Of a stretch of 64,000 nucleotides of DNA, positions 1-8,722 are shown piece by piece (position 1 is the first letter of the stretch; each line of letters starts with the position of its first letter). The translations under genes and the position numbers were made by a program. Source of the stretch: Deferribacteres bacterium (lineage in GTDB: Bacteria; Chrysiogenota; Deferribacteres; Deferribacterales; Geovibrionaceae); NCBI GenBank assembly GCA_023395255.1, contig JAEWZN010000003.1, forward strand, positions 1 through 64,000. The letters are read 5' to 3'. The notes under the pieces are model-generated. The model ran no database searches, was not told the origin of the DNA, and saw nothing but the letters and a program-made list of their open reading frames with translations.

Positions 1-14
1 ATAAGGAGATAATT

Positions 15-2912
15 ATGAGCCTTAAAGATAAACTTAACCAGGTAACCCGCCGTGACTTCCTTAAGGGAGTGAGTGCAGTAGGTGCCACTGCTGCTGTTTA
101 CGGCTGCGGCGGTTCAGGCGACGGCGGCAAAACTTATATGGAAGAGGATGAGGAAAACCGTCCGACACCTCCTTCCATTACTGAAACCACAATCATGGGC
201 GCAACTCCCCACAACTGCGGCGGCCGCTGTGTGAGCAAATACTACGTTAAAGACGGCGTGATCAAAAGAATCACCACTGATGAAAGAGGCGACAAAGGCA
301 TCAGCAACGGTGACGACCCTGAATACCGTTCATGCGTACGCTGCCGTTCACGTAAGCAGTGGTTCTACCGTAATGACCGTATCCTTTACCCTCTGAAACA
401 GACAGGTAACAGGGGCGACATCAACGGCTTCGTGAGAATCTCATGGGAACAGGCCTTCACTGAGATCGCAGCTAAAATGCAGCAGATCAAAGCACAGTAC
501 GGAAACCATGCTTTCCACTCGATCTACTCATCAGGCGACTCAAGCGGCTGGGCAAGAAACTCTCTGAACAGAATGCTCATGCTCAACGGAGGCTACACAT
601 CGTATTACACCAACTACAGCTTCCCGTCACTTGAGCACATGGCGAAATTCATGGAAGGCGCCAGCGAAGGTACTCCCCTCGGCAACGGCCGTCAGGATGC
701 CAAATACGCCGACAAGCTTGTTCTTTGGAGCTACAACCCCAACGAAACAGTTTTCGGAACAAACACCGGCTGGTATCTGCAGCAGATCAAAGAGCTGGGC
801 ATTGAGGTTATCTCTGTTGACTCAAGATACTCAAAAGCTACTGCAACTTCCGCTGACACTTTTGTAAACCTTCTTCCCGGAACGGATGCTGCGCTTCTTT
901 CAGGCATGATCTATCACCTGCTTACAGCACGTATTGGCGATCTTGACATACCCTGGATAAATGCCCGTATGTACGGTCTGTTCGACAACGGACAGAGTGT
1001 GCTCCGCACTGATGTTGACGCTGCAAAATATGAAATCTCTGACGGTGCTTCACTTTCAGCATTCATACTCGGTAACGAAAACTCACTTGTGACAGCTGGT
1101 CATAACAACGGTATTTCAATCTACCCTGACACTATCGGTTATGAAGTTAACCCTGAAGACGAACTTTACGGTAAAACTGTACATATCTGGGGACAGAGAG
1201 CTAAAACTCCCGAATGGGCAGAAAAAATATGCGGTGTTCCTGCTGCTACAATCCGTAAGCTTGCTGACATGTACCTTGACAACAAGGTTACAACATGGAT
1301 CGGCGGCGGCTACCAGAGACATACAGAAGGCGAGCAGGCTATATGGCTTAACCGCGTTCTCTCTGTAATGACTAAAAACATCGGTGCAAGAGGCCGCAGT
1401 TCAGGCAGAAACGCCAACAACAAATCAGCCACTCTGCCTAACGTACAGATGTCCAGAAATACAAGCAACGCTGTAAGCCAGACTTATCTGTACAATTCAG
1501 CAAGGGTTACTTCACCTCTGACTTACGTTCACGCTGTACAGAGAACCAACCTCCCTGTTTTCGTGATTCCCGATGCTGTTGAAAACGGCGGTTACGCAGG
1601 CCTTAAATCAAGATGGAATGATGGTCAGGTAAATGCTCTTACCACTCCGTTCAAGGCTGTATTCACTGCCGGCGGTAACATCATGGTCAACCAATCCGGT
1701 GATGTTAACTACAACATGGATATTTGGAAAAACAAAAACAAAGCAGAGCTTATAGTTAACTGTGACCATTTCCTTACAACCACAGCAGCCATAGCTGACT
1801 ATGTTCTTCCCTCTGCTATGGTCGGTGAAAAACCCGGTACTGCAAACGCATGGGGTACTGGTGAAGTTGCAATTAAAATGAACAAAATTGTTGATGCTCC
1901 CGGTGAAGTTCTCAGCGAATATGAAATATTCGAAGGCATATCAAAAGCTCTCGGACTTCAGGCTGAGTATCTTGACGGATACCCTTCCGGTCAGGAAGGT
2001 ATGGAAGCGCGTATCAGAGAAGGCTGGACACCTGCCCTTGAAACTGCATACGGCATGACATACGACGAATGGTGTGAAAAAGGCGTAGCTTCACTTCATA
2101 CCACTTACACTGATCAGCAGTACTTCATCAAACACAAAGCGTTCATAGAGAACCCCACTCTCGCTAACGCACTTCTTACCCCCACAGGTAAAATAGAAGC
2201 GTACAGCATGAACCTTGTGGAAGACTACGAAGCCCGCTTCCATACGAACCTTGACCTTGTGACAGGCGACGCAGGAGCAGGTCCCGAAGTTCTTCCTAAC
2301 GGCGGAGAGATTTACACCAGACAGCACGGACTCTCTACTGCAAGAAAATTCGTTTACCCCATCGGTATGTACATACCCACAGTTGAGGGAAGACACGCTA
2401 TTGACGCTATAAACCCCAATGATGAGCTTGCCCATGATGACCCGCTGGGAATAAGGAACACATACCCCTACACCCTGCACACATGGCACCTTATGTACAG
2501 ATCACACTCAACACTTAACAACATCGCATACCTTAACGAACATTACAAACAGGACAAAGACGGCAATGCTGCCTTCCTTGACCCTGCACGTGACTGGACA
2601 GACGGCGTATGGGATGACAACGTGTATGAGACAGTTGTAATCAACCCTGCTCACGCTGCCGAACTCGGCCTTCAGGCAGGCGACAGAGTGCTTATAAGCA
2701 ACGACAGAGGCAAAATGTATGCTTCTGCGCGCTTCTCACAGACAGTTCCCAAGTACACTATCTGCATCGGCCAGGGCGGCTGGTTCCAGAAGAATGCACA
2801 GGGAGTGGATGTCGGCGGATGCGCAAACACAGTTGTTACAGCAAGACCTTCCAGAATCTGCAAAGGTATGACCTCTGCTACAGATTCAAGGGTCAAAATC
2901 GAGAAGGCGTAG
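15..2912 (+). CDS. DmsA-like Tat-exported molybdopterin oxidoreductase, catalytic subunit
   Basis: Large catalytic subunit of a DMSO-reductase-family enzyme (965 aa), expected to bind bis-MGD molybdenum cofactor and reduce a terminal electron acceptor on the outer face of the inner membrane. The N-terminus carries a twin-arginine signal (TRRDFLKG, R12-R13) and a hydrophobic stretch. Iron-sulfur ligands are NCGGRC (C68, C72) and a later CVRC (C107, C110); the first Cys usual in DmsA is replaced by Thr64. The segment around YYTNYSFPS sits where DmsA carries its Mo-ligand serine. The start has a good ribosome site (AAGGAG). It is followed 13 bp later by its iron-sulfur partner. The substrate (DMSO, selenate, polysulfide or other) cannot be told from sequence. 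Confidence 0.9.
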   Translation: MSLKDKLNQVTRRDFLKGVSAVGATAAVYGCGGSGDGGKTYMEEDEENRPTPPSITETTIMGATPHNCGGRCVSKYYVKDGVIKRITTDERGDKGISNGDDPEYRSCVRCRSRKQWFYRNDRILYPLKQTGNRGDINGFVRISWEQAFTEIAAKMQQIKAQYGNHAFHSIYSSGDSSGWARNSLNRMLMLNGGYTSYYTNYSFPSLEHMAKFMEGASEGTPLGNGRQDAKYADKLVLWSYNPNETVFGTNTGWYLQQIKELGIEVISVDSRYSKATATSADTFVNLLPGTDAALLSGMIYHLLTARIGDLDIPWINARMYGLFDNGQSVLRTDVDAAKYEISDGASLSAFILGNENSLVTAGHNNGISIYPDTIGYEVNPEDELYGKTVHIWGQRAKTPEWAEKICGVPAATIRKLADMYLDNKVTTWIGGGYQRHTEGEQAIWLNRVLSVMTKNIGARGRSSGRNANNKSATLPNVQMSRNTSNAVSQTYLYNSARVTSPLTYVHAVQRTNLPVFVIPDAVENGGYAGLKSRWNDGQVNALTTPFKAVFTAGGNIMVNQSGDVNYNMDIWKNKNKAELIVNCDHFLTTTAAIADYVLPSAMVGEKPGTANAWGTGEVAIKMNKIVDAPGEVLSEYEIFEGISKALGLQAEYLDGYPSGQEGMEARIREGWTPALETAYGMTYDEWCEKGVASLHTTYTDQQYFIKHKAFIENPTLANALLTPTGKIEAYSMNLVEDYEARFHTNLDLVTGDAGAGPEVLPNGGEIYTRQHGLSTARKFVYPIGMYIPTVEGRHAIDAINPNDELAHDDPLGIRNTYPYTLHTWHLMYRSHSTLNNIAYLNEHYKQDKDGNAAFLDPARDWTDGVWDDNVYETVVINPAHAAELGLQAGDRVLISNDRGKMYASARFSQTVPKYTICIGQGGWFQKNAQGVDVGGCANTVVTARPSRICKGMTSATDSRVKIEKA

Positions 2913-2925
2913 GGAGGATTGAACC

Positions 2926-3543
2926 ATGGCTAAACAGATGGCATTTTACTTTGACCAGAACAGATGCATGGGCTGCCACGCTTGCGTTGTAGCATGCAAA
3001 GACTGGAATGACGTTAAACCCGGCAAGGCAAGCTGGAGAAAACTGAGCGTTAAAGAAAGCGGCGCTTTCCCTGATGTTAAGGTTTTCAACCTTGTACTTT
3101 CCTGCAACCACTGCGCAAACCCCGCATGCACTGCGGCTTGCCCCGTGGGAGCGATTTATAAAAGAAAAGAGGACGGCATAGTAATAGTTGACCGTGACAA
3201 GTGCCAGAACATCCGTTCCTGCGCAGTTGCATGCCCCTATGGCGCTCCTCAGTTCGGCGATGATAAATCTGAGCCTGTTAAGAAGGCAAGCTGGGCTGTT
3301 AAACACCCTGTACAGAAATGTACCTTCTGCTGGGACAGGCTTGAAGACGGCCTTGCACCCGCGTGCGTGGCTTCCTGCCCTCAGAGAGCCCTTGACTTCG
3401 GCACAGTGGAAGAGATCAGCGCGAAATACCCCACAGCACAGAGAACTGCTGTAGGTATGCCCGATTCATCAAAGGACTCCAACGGTAATACCCTTACCTC
3501 AGGAGATACAGTACCCTCCATTTTCTTTAAACCGAAAAACTAG
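2926..3543 (+). CDS. DmsB-like iron-sulfur electron-transfer subunit
   Basis: Four-cluster ferredoxin-type subunit (205 aa) that would pass electrons to the molybdoenzyme encoded just upstream. Visible cluster motifs are CMGCHACVVAC (C14-C24), CNHCANPACTAACP, a third motif CQNIRSCAVACP (C93, C99, C103) and CTFCWDRL with a later CVASCP. In the third motif the second Cys is Ile96. In NarH the same place is Trp and gives a [3Fe-4S] cluster, so a 3Fe cluster is inferred here. There is no signal peptide, so export would be by riding with the Tat-bearing partner. A strong terminator follows and no membrane-anchor gene (DmsC/NrfD type) lies downstream in this window. Confidence 0.9.
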   Translation: MAKQMAFYFDQNRCMGCHACVVACKDWNDVKPGKASWRKLSVKESGAFPDVKVFNLVLSCNHCANPACTAACPVGAIYKRKEDGIVIVDRDKCQNIRSCAVACPYGAPQFGDDKSEPVKKASWAVKHPVQKCTFCWDRLEDGLAPACVASCPQRALDFGTVEEISAKYPTAQRTAVGMPDSSKDSNGNTLTSGDTVPSIFFKPKN

Positions 3544-3559
3544 GAGCTGTAACAACCAA

Positions 3560-3597
3560 AAATACCGCCCTCTTACGGGGGCGGTATTTCTTTTTTT
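3560..3597 (+). terminator. Rho-independent terminator after the DmsAB-like pair
   Basis: Perfect 11-bp stem (AAATACCGCCC at 3560-3570 with its complement at 3579-3589), 8-nt loop, then a run of seven T at 3591-3597. It separates the reductase genes from the radical SAM/TorD/ferredoxin group. Confidence 0.92.
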
Positions 3598-3603
3598 AAA
3601 CCC

Positions 3604-3630
3604 TTGTGAAATGGGGGAGTAAGTTATATT
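3604..3630 (+). promoter_or_regulatory. Possible promoter for the radical SAM operon
   Basis: TTGTGA at 3604-3609 and TATATT at 3625-3630 are separated by 15 bp, shorter than optimal. It lies right after the terminator and 36 bp before the next start codon, so some promoter is expected here; this is the best match seen. Confidence 0.35.
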
Positions 3631-3666
3631 TTGTCTGCTGAGTAAAGACATTAAAAAGGAAATTCA

Positions 3667-4974
3667 ATGATAACAGACATAAATGCAAAGACCTTAGACT
3701 TGATTAAGAACAGAACTTTCAGGGAGGATGCTGAAAGATATGTGCTGCAGTACGCTGATTTCATGAAATTTGCTGAAGATTCGGGAATCGGTGCAGTCGA
3801 GGGAGCCTCCTCTAACAGCATAGCCGCTGAGAGGCTCTTAAAAAACAGTCGGATTAAGGGCTATAACGCAAAAAGTCTTTCATACGGTTATCTCTCCCCC
3901 GCCTGCACTGATTGCCGAACCGGAGAAAATTCCAAAACCGTTTTTCATACCCTGACATGCAACCGCGATTGCTATTTCTGCGCTAATATGAATCAGGAAG
4001 AGTATGATTTTTACACCAAAAACATCAATAACGCAGAAGAAGAGCTTGATGCTTCAATGGCGGGAAAGAAGGTTTCGTCAGTGGCCCTTACGGGCGGTGA
4101 GCCTCTCCTTCTGCCTGAACGCGCTGTCAGCTTTTTTAAGCATGCCGCGGAGAAATATCCCGAAGCGCACAGACGCCTTTATACCAACGGTGATCTGCTC
4201 ACTGATGACCTTGCGGAACAGCTTGCCGCTGCCGGTCTTAATGAGATACGCATAAGCGTGAAAATGGATAAGGACGGCTACCCCGCGGAAACTCTGGACA
4301 AGCTCAGAACCGCCAGAAAATTTATCCCCGCCGTAATGGTGGAGATGCCCGTAATTCCCGGAACTTTTGAGCATATGAAGGATCTTCTGTTAAAAATGGA
4401 TGAGATAGAGTGCGACGGGATCAACATACTTGAGTTCCTTTATCCGTGGACAGATGCGGAAGAATATAAAAAACTGGGCTTTAAAATAAAAAGCCGCCCC
4501 TACCACGTACTTTATTCTTACAATTATTCCGGCGGTCTGCCCGTTGCAGGCAGCGAGGAGGAATGCCTGCGGCTGCTTGAGTTTGCTCTTGAAAAGAGTC
4601 TCAAGCTGGGTGTGCATTACTGTTCTCTGGAAAATAAACTGACATCGCAGGTTTATTCCCAGAACTCCTCGACAAAGCTTATGCCTTTTGAAGTTATGTC
4701 CGAAAAGGACTTCTTTATAAAAATAGCCCGTGTCTACGGCGGAAACGCAGGAAAGGTGCAGAAGTTCCTCGGTAAAAAAGGCGTTCCCTTTCAGCGTATA
4801 GCCGGTTCTGATGCCCTTGAGTTTCACCCTAAATACATTCCCGAACTCAGAGGGGTTGAGGAAGTGGCGCTGACGTACAATATTGTGGAAACAGAGGGAA
4901 AATCCTCCCACATGCGCGAGGTTAAGATAGATTTGGTTAATCCGGCTTTATTTGACTACGATGAAGATATATGA
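3667..4974 (+). CDS. Radical SAM protein linked to the molybdoenzyme genes
   Basis: 435 aa. The radical SAM cluster motif CNRDCYFC (CX3CX2C, about residues 98-105) is followed by the glycine-rich SAM-binding LTGGEPLL. A CTDC pair lies about 15 residues before the cluster motif, which is unusual and could bind metal. It should cleave SAM by one-electron reduction, but the substrate is unknown. It starts 69 bp after the terminator and is followed 9 bp later by a TorD-type chaperone and then a multi-cluster ferredoxin. The context suggests a role in maturing, or making a cofactor or modification for, a respiratory molybdoenzyme. The ferredoxin could supply its electrons. Family assignment is firm; function is inference. 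Confidence 0.85.
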   Translation: MITDINAKTLDLIKNRTFREDAERYVLQYADFMKFAEDSGIGAVEGASSNSIAAERLLKNSRIKGYNAKSLSYGYLSPACTDCRTGENSKTVFHTLTCNRDCYFCANMNQEEYDFYTKNINNAEEELDASMAGKKVSSVALTGGEPLLLPERAVSFFKHAAEKYPEAHRRLYTNGDLLTDDLAEQLAAAGLNEIRISVKMDKDGYPAETLDKLRTARKFIPAVMVEMPVIPGTFEHMKDLLLKMDEIECDGINILEFLYPWTDAEEYKKLGFKIKSRPYHVLYSYNYSGGLPVAGSEEECLRLLEFALEKSLKLGVHYCSLENKLTSQVYSQNSSTKLMPFEVMSEKDFFIKIARVYGGNAGKVQKFLGKKGVPFQRIAGSDALEFHPKYIPELRGVEEVALTYNIVETEGKSSHMREVKIDLVNPALFDYDEDI

Positions 4975-4983
4975 GGTGGCGTT

Positions 4984-5673
4984 ATGAACGTTAATGAAAT
5001 ATGTGAGACACACAAGGGAAGAGACGTAACATTCAATATTTTTTCAAGAATATTCATGGATGTGCCGGACGATTTCTCCGACAGGCTTACCGCTGACACA
5101 TGTGCTTACCTGCTTGCTGTTGCGGAGCTTTCCGAGAACGGCGATCTTAAAAAAGGCGCGCAGATTCTCAACACTTTTCTGCCTGCCGATAAATCAAATC
5201 TGGAAGGCTGGCTTGCCGAAAACAGGCTGGACAGGGCAAAGGACTTCACATTCCTTTTCATTCTCGGTCAGGGTTCCGTTTCTACTTATGAATCTGTGTA
5301 CCGTTCGCCCGAAAAGCTCATTAAACAGGAGCCATGGAGCGAAGTTAAAACAGCCTATGCCGTCAACGGCTTTAAAAAAGCGGAAGGCAACAAAACAATC
5401 GAGGACCATGTATCGCTTGAGCTGCAGTTCATGGGACTCTTAAGCAAAAAAACGGCAGAGCTCATTCAGGAAGAGGACTTTGACGGAGCCGAAGCCAGAC
5501 TCAAAACTCAGAAAGAGTTCTACGACAACCACATAATAAAATGGATTCCCGATTTCTGTGACAAAGTAATATCAAAAAGCGAAAGGCTCCATACTCAGTT
5601 CTACGTTGCCTACGCATACCTTCTGAAAGGTTTTCTTACGGAAGATATGCTGCTTCTGGAAGACCTTGTCTGA
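4984..5673 (+). CDS. TorD/DmsD-family molybdoenzyme chaperone
   Basis: 229 aa, all-helical, no signal peptide. The central YESVYRSPEKL segment and the later EDHVSLELQFMGLLS segment match the TorD/DmsD/NarJ pattern (Y-E-S-V-[FY] and E-x-H-x-x-x-E-L-x-F-M). Such proteins bind Tat signal peptides and apo-molybdoenzymes in the cytoplasm, holding them until cofactor insertion. The natural client is the Tat-bearing catalytic subunit at 15-2912. The gene lies between a radical SAM protein and a ferredoxin with about 10-bp gaps, so the three are probably one transcript. Confidence 0.85.
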   Translation: MNVNEICETHKGRDVTFNIFSRIFMDVPDDFSDRLTADTCAYLLAVAELSENGDLKKGAQILNTFLPADKSNLEGWLAENRLDRAKDFTFLFILGQGSVSTYESVYRSPEKLIKQEPWSEVKTAYAVNGFKKAEGNKTIEDHVSLELQFMGLLSKKTAELIQEEDFDGAEARLKTQKEFYDNHIIKWIPDFCDKVISKSERLHTQFYVAYAYLLKGFLTEDMLLLEDLV

Positions 5674-5684
5674 GAATAGATTCC

Positions 5685-6710
5685 ATGGGTGTTGTGGAAG
5701 GTGTATTTGAAAAACTTTCCGAATATTTCGTCATAAACAGTGCGCTGTGTGTGCGGGTTCGCCATAAGAACGCAGCCTGCACCGCATGCACGGATGTATG
5801 TCCCGCTGAGGCGGTGAGAATTACCCGTGCGGGCGGCAAGGTGCTTGTGGACTGGTCTGTCTGCACTGACTGCGGCAAGTGCGTGAATGCATGCATGAAT
5901 AATGTATTCACGCTCCGCAGGGCGGATGATGCGCGTGTTTCTGCCTCTGCGGCAGAGCAGATAAAGACTGACGGCAGCGTTAAATACTCCTGCGCCCGCT
6001 CAAAATCCGCCGAAAATACGGCAAAGGTTTCCGCACTCGCCTATATAAACCGCAAACAGATAATAAAAGCCGCATCCGAAGGGGCTAAAAGGCAGGAGTT
6101 TATTCACGGCGACTGTTCAGCGTGCCCCGCGGGGGGCTGTCTGGATATGCTGACTGCTGAGCTTGAGGCATCGTCAAAGGTGCTGGAACTCTGCGGAAAA
6201 GAAGCTGCATTCCTCATCAGAAAGCCGGATGAGGCTCCGCTCCCCAAGAAAAAGAGCAGGCTGGCAGAGCGCCTTGGCGGAAATCAGGATGTTAAGCTCA
6301 GCCGCCGTGAGTTTTTCAGTTTCCTCAGAACAGGGGCAGAAAAATCCGTGGGGAAAACTCTCCATTATCTCGGAGAAAACGATTCCAACCGCCAGAAAAC
6401 AGTACTTGAGGTTAAGGAAACTGCTGCTCCCCACAGGGAATATCTTAATTCTCTGGAAGTTTTAGGAGGAGATATTCTCATCCGTAATATGCAGAAGGAA
6501 GGGCTTCTGAAACGCGCGGAAATTAATACTGAAAAGTGCGCGAAATGCTGCATATGCGCCCGCATGTGCCCGTTCCAGATATTTGAGCCAGTCACGGAAA
6601 TCATAAAAGGGAACGAAGTCACCCTGTCTGTAAATGTTAAGTCTGTGGGCTGCACAGGCTGCAACCTCTGCACCATATCCTGTCCGTACGGCGCTGTAAG
6701 CGTTCGCTGA
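5685..6710 (+). CDS. Four-cluster ferredoxin-like protein
   Basis: 341 aa. The N-terminal half has two 4Fe-4S motifs (CTACTDVCP and CTDCGKCVNAC, about residues 29-70). The middle has another Cys group, CSACPAGGC (about residues 145-153). The C-terminal end has two more motifs (CAKCCICARMCP and CTGCNLCTISCP). An internal SRREFFSFL at residues 206-214 looks like a twin-arginine motif but is far from the N-terminus, so it is probably not an export signal. No clear N-terminal signal is present. It closes the radical SAM/TorD operon and could donate electrons to the radical SAM enzyme or the reductase. The exact family is not recognised. The ribosome site is weak. Confidence 0.75.
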   Translation: MGVVEGVFEKLSEYFVINSALCVRVRHKNAACTACTDVCPAEAVRITRAGGKVLVDWSVCTDCGKCVNACMNNVFTLRRADDARVSASAAEQIKTDGSVKYSCARSKSAENTAKVSALAYINRKQIIKAASEGAKRQEFIHGDCSACPAGGCLDMLTAELEASSKVLELCGKEAAFLIRKPDEAPLPKKKSRLAERLGGNQDVKLSRREFFSFLRTGAEKSVGKTLHYLGENDSNRQKTVLEVKETAAPHREYLNSLEVLGGDILIRNMQKEGLLKRAEINTEKCAKCCICARMCPFQIFEPVTEIIKGNEVTLSVNVKSVGCTGCNLCTISCPYGAVSVR

Positions 6711-6728
6711 CATTCTTAGAATTATCTC

Positions 6729-6757
6729 TTAACTTTAAAGAAATCAGGTTTTATGCT
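6729..6757 (+). promoter_or_regulatory. Candidate sigma-70 promoter upstream of MFS gene
   Basis: TTAACT at 6729-6734, 17-bp spacer, TATGCT at 6752-6757, each matching four of six consensus bases. It lies 23 bp upstream of the MFS start in the 70-bp gap. Confidence 0.4.
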
Positions 6758-6780
6758 AGGTTTTTCCATGGAGGCCCACC

Positions 6781-8091
6781 ATGAGAAAAACCGCTGTTTT
6801 CAAGTCAGTTCTTTCGGATGACGATTCTCTGGACAGAGCATGTAAAAGCATACCGGAAGAGGCATGCAGGCATTCCGCGCGCAATTACAAGGCAAACCTG
6901 ATGAACGGAGCCGCATCCAAGCTTGCTGAACAGACAGCGGGGCCTAATCTGGTTATTCCGTGGCTGCTCCAGGCAATAGGGGCTCCTGTGTGGATTCTGG
7001 GCTTCGTGATGCCCCTCAAACAGACCTTCTCCCTTCTGCCTCAGATGATTACCGCAGGTTACATCCGCACACTCAGCATACGTAAAACAGTCTGGACTGT
7101 TTCCGGCTTTTTACAGGCTTTGTGTCTGCTGCTCATGATTCCGTCTGCTATATATTTAACTCCTGCTCAGGCGGGTTTTTCGGTTCTTTTTCTCCTTATT
7201 GTTTTCAGCACGGCAAGCGGAGCAGCCTCTGTGGCTTTTCAGGATGTTCTGGGCAAAACAGTGGACAAAGGGCAGAGGGGCAGGCTCCTCTCCGCCAGAG
7301 CATTCGCAGGGGGCATACTCACAATTGCAGCGGGGCTTGTAATAAGCAGGCTGAAAGGCGGCTCACTGACAACTCTCTATATACTGCTTGTTTTCGGCGC
7401 AGTGCTGTGGGTTATCTCCTCACTGTTCTTTCAGAGCATAAAGGAGTATCCGGGTTCTGTTAAAGGCGGCAGAAATGCTGTTAAGGAAACAGCGGCAGGG
7501 TTTGCCCTGTTCAGGAAGTACAAAGGGTTCAGACAATATATGTACGCAAGAATAATGCTGAATATCATAGAGATAGCCGTGCCTTTCTATGCTTTTTATG
7601 CTTCGGAGCTTCTGGGAACATCCAAGGCAGGACTGGGGCTCTTCATGACAGCCATAGGGGTTTCACAGGTGATCAGCAGCCCTTTCTGGGGACGTGCGGC
7701 AGATGAAACCAGCCGGACAGTGATGATCCAGAGCGCGGTTATATCCGTTGCGGCTGCTGTGGTTGCTGTTGTCTGTTATTTTCTCACATCCCAACTGGCT
7801 GTATATGCAGGACTTCTGGCCTCATTTGTGCTGATCGGACTTGCAGAGGCAGGAGTGAGGCTCGGCCGCAAGACATACCTCGTGGATGCAACACCTGCGG
7901 AGAATAAGGCTACTTTTACCGCTTTCAGCAACAGCATGGTTGGTGTTATCACGCTGTTTGCCGGGCTTCTCGGTTTTCTTGCCGAAAAAACAGGTGCAGC
8001 CGGGATAATAGCGGTAATAGGCGCAATCTCCATTCTGGCTGTGTTTGCCGCCGCTCTCATGCCCGAAGCTGACGATATGCTGAAAGAGTGA
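6781..8091 (+). CDS. MFS transporter
   Basis: 436 aa with about twelve hydrophobic segments in two groups of six, typical of the major facilitator superfamily. An unusually long hydrophilic N-terminal stretch (about 50 residues) precedes the first membrane segment. A strong Shine-Dalgarno (GGAGG) lies about 7 bp before the ATG. The substrate cannot be assigned. Its neighbours (a molybdoenzyme accessory operon before, a flavodoxin after) give only weak clues, and a candidate promoter in the upstream gap suggests it is transcribed separately from the operon before it. Confidence 0.8.
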   Translation: MRKTAVFKSVLSDDDSLDRACKSIPEEACRHSARNYKANLMNGAASKLAEQTAGPNLVIPWLLQAIGAPVWILGFVMPLKQTFSLLPQMITAGYIRTLSIRKTVWTVSGFLQALCLLLMIPSAIYLTPAQAGFSVLFLLIVFSTASGAASVAFQDVLGKTVDKGQRGRLLSARAFAGGILTIAAGLVISRLKGGSLTTLYILLVFGAVLWVISSLFFQSIKEYPGSVKGGRNAVKETAAGFALFRKYKGFRQYMYARIMLNIIEIAVPFYAFYASELLGTSKAGLGLFMTAIGVSQVISSPFWGRAADETSRTVMIQSAVISVAAAVVAVVCYFLTSQLAVYAGLLASFVLIGLAEAGVRLGRKTYLVDATPAENKATFTAFSNSMVGVITLFAGLLGFLAEKTGAAGIIAVIGAISILAVFAAALMPEADDMLKE

Positions 8092-8205
8092 ACCCTCCGG
8101 ATTTTACAAAAAAACTGCTTGACTTTCTGCGGTTCAAAAGTTAGAGAAGATGAACTAATGTATTTTGATCTAAAAATTATAGCCAATGAAATCCAGGAGG
8201 AGCCA

Positions 8206-8721
8206 ATGAGTAAAGTAGGCATTTTTTACGGCAGCAGCACAGGCGTAACGAAAAGCGCGGCAGACGCAATAGCAAAAGAGCTTAAGAAAAACAGCATAGA
8301 CGCAGACGTTCAGAGCGCAGGCGATACAGATATTTCAACAATTACTTCATACAGCGGAATAATCCTCGGCACATCCACATGGGGAATGGGCGACCTTCAG
8401 GACGACTGGGAGGGGCTCAGGAAGCCTCTTGCAAACTCTGACCTCAGCGGCAAGACAGTTGCTCTCTTCGGTTCAGGGGATCAGGACGGCTACCCCGACA
8501 CCTTTGTTGACGGAATAGGCATACTCTATGATGCTGTCTCCTCCGCAGGAGCAAATGTTGTGGGCTCTGTTTCCACAGACGGCTACAACTATGATGCTTC
8601 CCTCGCAGAGAGAGACGGCGAGTTTGTGGGGCTTCCCATAGACGAGGACAATCAGGCGGATATGACCGATGAACGCATAAAAGCGTGGGTAGCTTCAATC
8701 TGCGAATCATTCGCAGGCTAA
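8206..8721 (+). CDS. fldA: Flavodoxin, long-chain type
   Basis: 171-aa FMN electron carrier. The N-terminal phosphate-binding loop FYGSSTGVT (residues 6-14) and the two aromatic loops around STWGMGDLQDDW and GSGDQDGYPD are those of long-chain flavodoxins. An in-frame ATG lies 87 bp further upstream, but the start at 8206 is preferred because it is preceded by CAGGAGGAG and puts the flavodoxin fold at residue 1. Flavodoxin replaces ferredoxin as a low-potential donor, often under iron limitation. It is followed after one base by a small DUF2023-like gene. Confidence 0.93.
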   Translation: MSKVGIFYGSSTGVTKSAADAIAKELKKNSIDADVQSAGDTDISTITSYSGIILGTSTWGMGDLQDDWEGLRKPLANSDLSGKTVALFGSGDQDGYPDTFVDGIGILYDAVSSAGANVVGSVSTDGYNYDASLAERDGEFVGLPIDEDNQADMTDERIKAWVASICESFAG

Positions 8722-8722
8722 T

